Of a stretch of 64,000 bases of DNA, positions 60,607-64,000 are shown in pieces. Below the pieces are notes generated by a model. The model was given only the letters and a program-made list of their open reading frames with translations, ran no database searches and was not told the origin of the DNA. The position numbers and the translations under genes are program-made. Each line of letters starts with the position of its first letter. Within the stretch, counting starts at the first letter, position 1. The DNA is from Pedobacter sp. (lineage in GTDB: Bacteria; Bacteroidota; Bacteroidia; Sphingobacteriales; Sphingobacteriaceae): positions 1 through 64,000 of the forward strand of contig JANXVH010000172.1 in NCBI GenBank assembly GCA_025351765.1, written 5' to 3'.

Positions 60607-62232
60607 ATGAAAAAAAAATTGTTGCAATATGCATCCTTTATCCGGGCTAACATTTCTGATTATTCGGCAAACGATGATAGAGAACTGCGTTACTGGCAGG
60701 ACCGGTTATTTTGTAATTTCCTGATATATTGCCTTCCCATAAGCCTGGTAGCGCTGTTACCAGGTGTATTCATGGCGTTAAAAGACGGGTTCGTCCTGAT
60801 CGCAGTAGTAGATACAATCTGCTTTGGCCTGATCATTTTGATCACTTTCGCGCCAAAGATCAAAGTGCGTTACCGGAAGATTGGCGTGATTACTATTTTC
60901 TATGTCCTGGCCATTTTCCTGATCAACACACTCGGATACCTTGGCCCCGGGGTCTTTTATCTTTTTTTTATTACCATGCTGTCAGCTTTGATTTTTTCCA
61001 TACGCTACGCTTACTTTTCCATATTGTCAAACGCCGCCCTGTTAGGTGCCTTCGCCTTTATTATTGGCTTTAAACTGTTCAATTCTGCGCTGATAACCGA
61101 ATACAGCGCGGGAAAATGGATCGCATTCAGCGTAAATCTCCTCTTTGCGAGCACCGTTATCGTCTTACTTATCGACAAAATCTTTCAGAGTCTCCAATCG
61201 ACCATAGTCGACAAAACCCATTTGCAGCAACGCTACCTTCAAATATTTAACAAAAGCCCGCTGTCGATGTGGTTGTTCGATACCGACACCTTTAAATTCC
61301 TGGATGTAAATGAGGCCGCGACCGAACATTATGGCTATACCAGGGAAGAATTTCTGGCCATGACGATCATGGATATCAGACAAACGGAAGCTGTCCGTCA
61401 GACAGAAGAATTGGTTCGCGCAAATAAATTATCAGGCAAATATTACGGCGGTGTTTCGCAGCACCTGAAGAAGAACGGCGATATGATATACGTCAATGTT
61501 GAAAGTAATTTATTGAGCCTGGAAGGGCGTCAGGTCCGACTTGTACAGGCGACAGATATTACCACCCAGTTGGAACATCAGCTGGAATTATACGATGCCA
61601 ACCTGAAAGTTAAAGAATCAGAGTCTAACCTCCGCGCCTTGTTTGACAATGCTATTGACGGCTTTGTTTTATTAGACAAACAGTACCGGGTTAAATTATT
61701 TAACCCAAAAGCTTCGGAGTCTATGAAATTCAATAGAGATCAAAGTTCCTTTAAGGTCGGTTGTAGTATTTTTGATTACGTGGAGACCTCACGCATGAGC
61801 TATTTTAAAAAGATCATTGCCCAGGTTTATAGCGGTGAAACCGTTGATTATGACCGGATGTTCCGCACGAATAGCAAGGTTCAATGGATACGGTACACCA
61901 TCAATCCGGTCTGGGAAGAGCAGCGCATAGTCGGGGCCTGCATTACCGGACGGGACGTAACGGCCAGGAAATTATACCTGCGGTCTATAGAGGATCAGAA
62001 TAAGACTTTCCGCGAAATTTCCTGGATGCAATCACATCTGGTGCGTGCGCCATTGGCCCGCATCATGGGCCTGCTGCCGATGCTGCCAAACGCAACAGAT
62101 GATAAGGAGCGTGCCGAGATCATCCAATTCCTCAACTTATCAGCTAATGAATTGGATGACATCATCAGGCAGATTACGGATAAATCGACCGGGATAATTG
62201 CAAAATACGGTGAGCCAAATGGCGGCGGCTGA
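60607..62232 (+). CDS. Membrane PAS-domain sensor lacking the ATPase domain
   Basis: A 541-residue protein. About six hydrophobic segments occupy residues 40-200, followed by two PAS domains (YLQIFNKSPLSMWLFDTDTFKFLDVN, and LRALFDNAIDGFVLLDKQYR). The end is a HisKA-like dimerisation helix WMQSHLVRAPLARIMGLLPML with a candidate phospho-acceptor His, then the helix stops at residue 541; the HATPase_c domain is absent. The product may act as a partner for another kinase, or be a truncated gene. The frame has no overlap with other genes. Confidence 0.82.
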   Translation: MKKKLLQYASFIRANISDYSANDDRELRYWQDRLFCNFLIYCLPISLVALLPGVFMALKDGFVLIAVVDTICFGLIILITFAPKIKVRYRKIGVITIFYVLAIFLINTLGYLGPGVFYLFFITMLSALIFSIRYAYFSILSNAALLGAFAFIIGFKLFNSALITEYSAGKWIAFSVNLLFASTVIVLLIDKIFQSLQSTIVDKTHLQQRYLQIFNKSPLSMWLFDTDTFKFLDVNEAATEHYGYTREEFLAMTIMDIRQTEAVRQTEELVRANKLSGKYYGGVSQHLKKNGDMIYVNVESNLLSLEGRQVRLVQATDITTQLEHQLELYDANLKVKESESNLRALFDNAIDGFVLLDKQYRVKLFNPKASESMKFNRDQSSFKVGCSIFDYVETSRMSYFKKIIAQVYSGETVDYDRMFRTNSKVQWIRYTINPVWEEQRIVGACITGRDVTARKLYLRSIEDQNKTFREISWMQSHLVRAPLARIMGLLPMLPNATDDKERAEIIQFLNLSANELDDIIRQITDKSTGIIAKYGEPNGGG

Positions 62233-62578
62233 TAATGTCACCCCCTTAGTCTTTTTCTGGACGTTAGGTAGCCGATCCATTTTCATGGAGCCGCCACTGT
62301 TACGTGACTGGTTGCAATTACGCGCTCGCACTTTTATGTCAGCAACATTTACTCATTCTCATGCGCCGTCGGTATGACAAGGAATGCTTAAACTTGACCG
62401 TAGGTTCAAATGATTACTTATCAATATCTCGCAATTTAAAAGCCCCGCTCAGCCACGGGCTTTTTGCACGCTAGCTTCAGGTTCAGGCATGTGCCGGCAA
62501 TAGTTTCATGCCTGACAAATCGCTACATTTCCTGCATACACCCCGCCGCTTTCTTCAATTTTGCGTATTATTGCCGTA
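62233..62578. other. Intergenic region holding a terminator
   Basis: Contains the terminator at 62438-62465. No gene seen. A change to GC-richer DNA begins near 62,550. Confidence 0.6.
62438..62465 (+). terminator. Intrinsic terminator
   Basis: AAAAGCCC and GGGCTTTTT flank an eleven-base loop. It follows the sensor gene by 200 bases and would stop read-through to the next gene. Confidence 0.7.
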
Positions 62579-62872
62579 ATGATTAATGCGAAACAAGCAA
62601 TCCTGGTCGTGATGGTGCTCGAGCTTGAAACGCTGCTGCAACGGGCATCACTTTCGAGCAAGAACTATCCATGTTTCTCCGAACGGCAGCGGGAGGAACT
62701 GGTGTCAAAACTTGCAGCTCAAAAAGCGGCTGTCAACGGGCTAATACCGCTGCTGATAAAAATGTCCGTCGATGACGACAATCTCGCCGCATACCTGAAC
62801 AACCGGCTGTTTGAGATTGGAATCGAGGACATGCTGACGGAGCTAGACATCCATTTCGTCACGCCAAATTGA
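62579..62872 (+). CDS. Hypothetical protein
   Basis: A 97-residue protein: ILVVMVLELETLLQRASLSS, SERQREELVSKLAAQKAAVNG, and DDDNLAAYLNNRLFEIGIED, mostly helical and possibly a DNA- or protein-binding unit. The ATG at 62579 gives a natural start; it is in GC-rich DNA unlike the flanks. No family recognised. Confidence 0.55.
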   Translation: MINAKQAILVVMVLELETLLQRASLSSKNYPCFSERQREELVSKLAAQKAAVNGLIPLLIKMSVDDDNLAAYLNNRLFEIGIEDMLTELDIHFVTPN

Positions 62873-62953
62873 AGTAGGAAAGTTTGCTCGCCATCCTAAT
62901 TACCACGTATCTTCACGCATGCGCCTTGTCAGCTATCCCCGAATGTACCTCGA

Positions 62954-63280
62954 TTGCATGGTGACGCTCTATGGGGTCAACGTCACCTGTATCTCCATGC
63001 CAACGAGCTGCTCTCCTGCGCGAATACCACGCTCGAAGCCTTTCTTGCCACGGGCGACAACGCGGCTAAGTTCGAGCGGTTTGAAAAGACGGCGGGAGAG
63101 ACCCTATGCACAATCAACCCCCACGGCATTCCCTTTTTTGTTGCCCCTCCGAAGCTCCCGAGAACGGTGCTGGTTTCCCAGGTCGCGGCGTATCACATCC
63201 TGTCGCAGGTCGAGGCCGTCGCTGTAAATAGGTGGGTGCAAAGCGAATGCTGCCGCATTCGGGACTCTCTCAACGGGTGA
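62954..63280 (+). CDS. Hypothetical protein in GC-rich segment
   Basis: A 108-residue frame with a TTG start, so the true start is uncertain and could lie upstream. It reads HLYLHANELLSCANTTLEAF, KFERFEKTAGETLCTINPHG and IPFFVAPPKLPRTVLVSQVA. The GC content is clearly higher than the surrounding sequence. A strong terminator follows at 63342. No family recognised. Confidence 0.5.
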   Translation: MHGDALWGQRHLYLHANELLSCANTTLEAFLATGDNAAKFERFEKTAGETLCTINPHGIPFFVAPPKLPRTVLVSQVAAYHILSQVEAVAVNRWVQSECCRIRDSLNG

Positions 63281-63341
63281 GAAAATCCCCATTCGTCGAT
63301 ATAGCGTGGCGATTGTCCGTGTACGGCGGGGTAAAGAACCT

Positions 63342-63367
63342 GGCCCGCATATCGCGGGCCGTTTTTT
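63342..63367 (+). terminator. Strong intrinsic terminator
   Basis: GGCCCGC and GCGGGCC flank ATATC and six T residues follow. It ends the GC-rich gene transcript. Confidence 0.85.
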
Positions 63368-63580
63368 GTGAAGATCGGTAGTGAGCATGCGGCATAAGAG
63401 CATGAGCAATTGTGCCTGATGCCAAGTATCTTCCTAACAAGCCACGATCCAATGATAGCCAATACTTTCTCGAACCAATTTTATTTATAACTAAAAAAGA
63501 TAATTTAATAGTAAAATATTATCTTCGCATTATCATTAGTCGATCTTCCCTGATCTTCAATTGTGATAAGGTTTAGGTTT

Positions 63581-63610
63581 TAAAAGCCCAGCGCGAGGCA
63601 TGGGCTTTTA
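63581..63610. terminator. Perfect hairpin with A/T flanks (bidirectional terminator)
   Basis: TAAAAGCCCA and TGGGCTTTTA are perfect ten-base arms around GCGCGAGGCA. A similar AAAGCCC stem ends other genes in this region. Confidence 0.7.
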
Positions 63611-63731
63611 TATTATTCATCTCTTATCAATGCTGGCTAATGCCCCTTTTAGCTAATTTGAATGCCAATTGCATATCTGGGGCGTGGGACTAACTTAATA
63701 TAAATACCGGTGACAACAGAGACCCCTCAGA

Positions 63732-63989
63732 CTAAATCATACTCAGCATATTGCAGTTGCGGTACAAATCGCAGTGATTGGCAAAGAATCCCCAGGCATT
63801 TGTTAATGAAAATGTTCCTCTTTTGGCTGCCAGTGAGGCGGTATAAGTGTTTTCGCTGCCATCGCCGCCACTGGGTTTTAGGACGCTAGCAGGTGGATGT
63901 AGCACGTTAAGCGACTGTGGCTTGGTAAGTGGGGCCATGCCTTGAACATTTTGGCAACTAAATTGCACTGGATCGTACATGATCGACAT
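63732..63989 (-). CDS. Hypothetical protein near the right edge
   Basis: An 85-residue frame starting MSIMYDPVQFSCQ with an ATG. It contains LKPSGGDGSENTYTASLAAK and a Cys-rich end (HCDLYRNCNMLSMI). No family recognised; an upstream extension beyond the window cannot be excluded. Confidence 0.4.
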   Translation of the reverse strand: MSIMYDPVQFSCQNVQGMAPLTKPQSLNVLHPPASVLKPSGGDGSENTYTASLAAKRGTFSLTNAWGFFANHCDLYRNCNMLSMI

Positions 63990-64000
63990 TTCCAATATTT

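Larger units (their letters stand above)
63281..63731. other. Intergenic region with two strong terminators
   Basis: Contains two clear hairpins (63342-63367 and 63581-63610) and no supported gene. Minus-strand frames overlapping 63104-63462 are shadows of the GC-rich DNA. Confidence 0.6.

Noticed and set aside
62919-63462. Alternative frames on both strands in the GC-rich segment.
   Set aside because: High GC leaves few stops; the frame at 62954 has the most protein-like composition and a terminator follows it.
1-64000. CRISPR arrays, tRNA and rRNA genes.
   Set aside because: No regular spacer-repeat pattern other than the 21-bp array, and no cloverleaf or rRNA core sequence was recognised.

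Overview
The window looks like accessory DNA from a Bacteroidota bacterium of the Sphingobacteriaceae (Mucilaginibacter/Pedobacter-like). The basis is a CTnDOT-type tra gene set, an RteC-family regulator, SusC/SusD and LytS/LytTR proteins, a PRTRC cassette, tight minus-strand operons with ATGA overlaps, few Shine-Dalgarno sites and moderate GC. No rRNA, tRNA or CRISPR array was seen, and no integrase or element end is visible, so integrative element versus plasmid cannot be decided. All assignments come from reading translated sequence and motifs; no database search was possible.

Region 1 (1-27 kb, almost all minus strand) is a conjugation module. Reading from its 5' end it holds two RteC-type regulators, a candidate replication initiator with a 21-bp iteron-like array, a primase-like protein, a relaxosome accessory protein and relaxase flanking a repeat-rich gap (oriT candidate), ParA, then TraE (two copies), TraF, TraG, four secreted TraI-like proteins, a RelE-type toxin-antitoxin pair, TraJ, K, L, M and N, the coupling protein, an M23 peptidase, ArdC and tail genes. 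At the left edge a group II intron interrupts a PH-domain membrane protein gene and runs off the window.

Region 2 (27-40 kb) is cargo: a LytS/LytTR two-component pair, a full-length class I lanthipeptide dehydratase (LanB) with no LanC in the window, a MauE-like redox membrane protein, a possible 30-residue Cys-containing peptide, a small DUF6520-like secreted protein, and a TlpA-SusC-SusD operon. Together they suggest handling of a peptide at the cell envelope, possibly a ribosomally made modified peptide.

Region 3 (40-51 kb) resembles a defence island: an XRE regulator with a palindromic operator, an XRE/ImmA-IrrE metallopeptidase gene divergent (across a perfect 30-bp palindrome) from a CoiA-like/coiled-coil locus, a Schlafen/AlbA-type NACHT ATPase of 1370 residues and an Mrr-like endonuclease. 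In the coiled-coil locus two same-strand reading frames are both open for about 1 kb, which is the oddest coding signal in the window.

Region 4 (51-57 kb, minus strand) is a PRTRC cassette (E, C, unknown, B, ThiF, small protein) led by SSB and ending in a macro-domain protein. Region 5 (57-64 kb) is mixed: a broken HD-Pycsar effector gene, small zinc-ribbon and XRE genes, a membrane PAS sensor lacking an ATPase domain, and a short GC-rich segment with two unknown genes and strong terminators.
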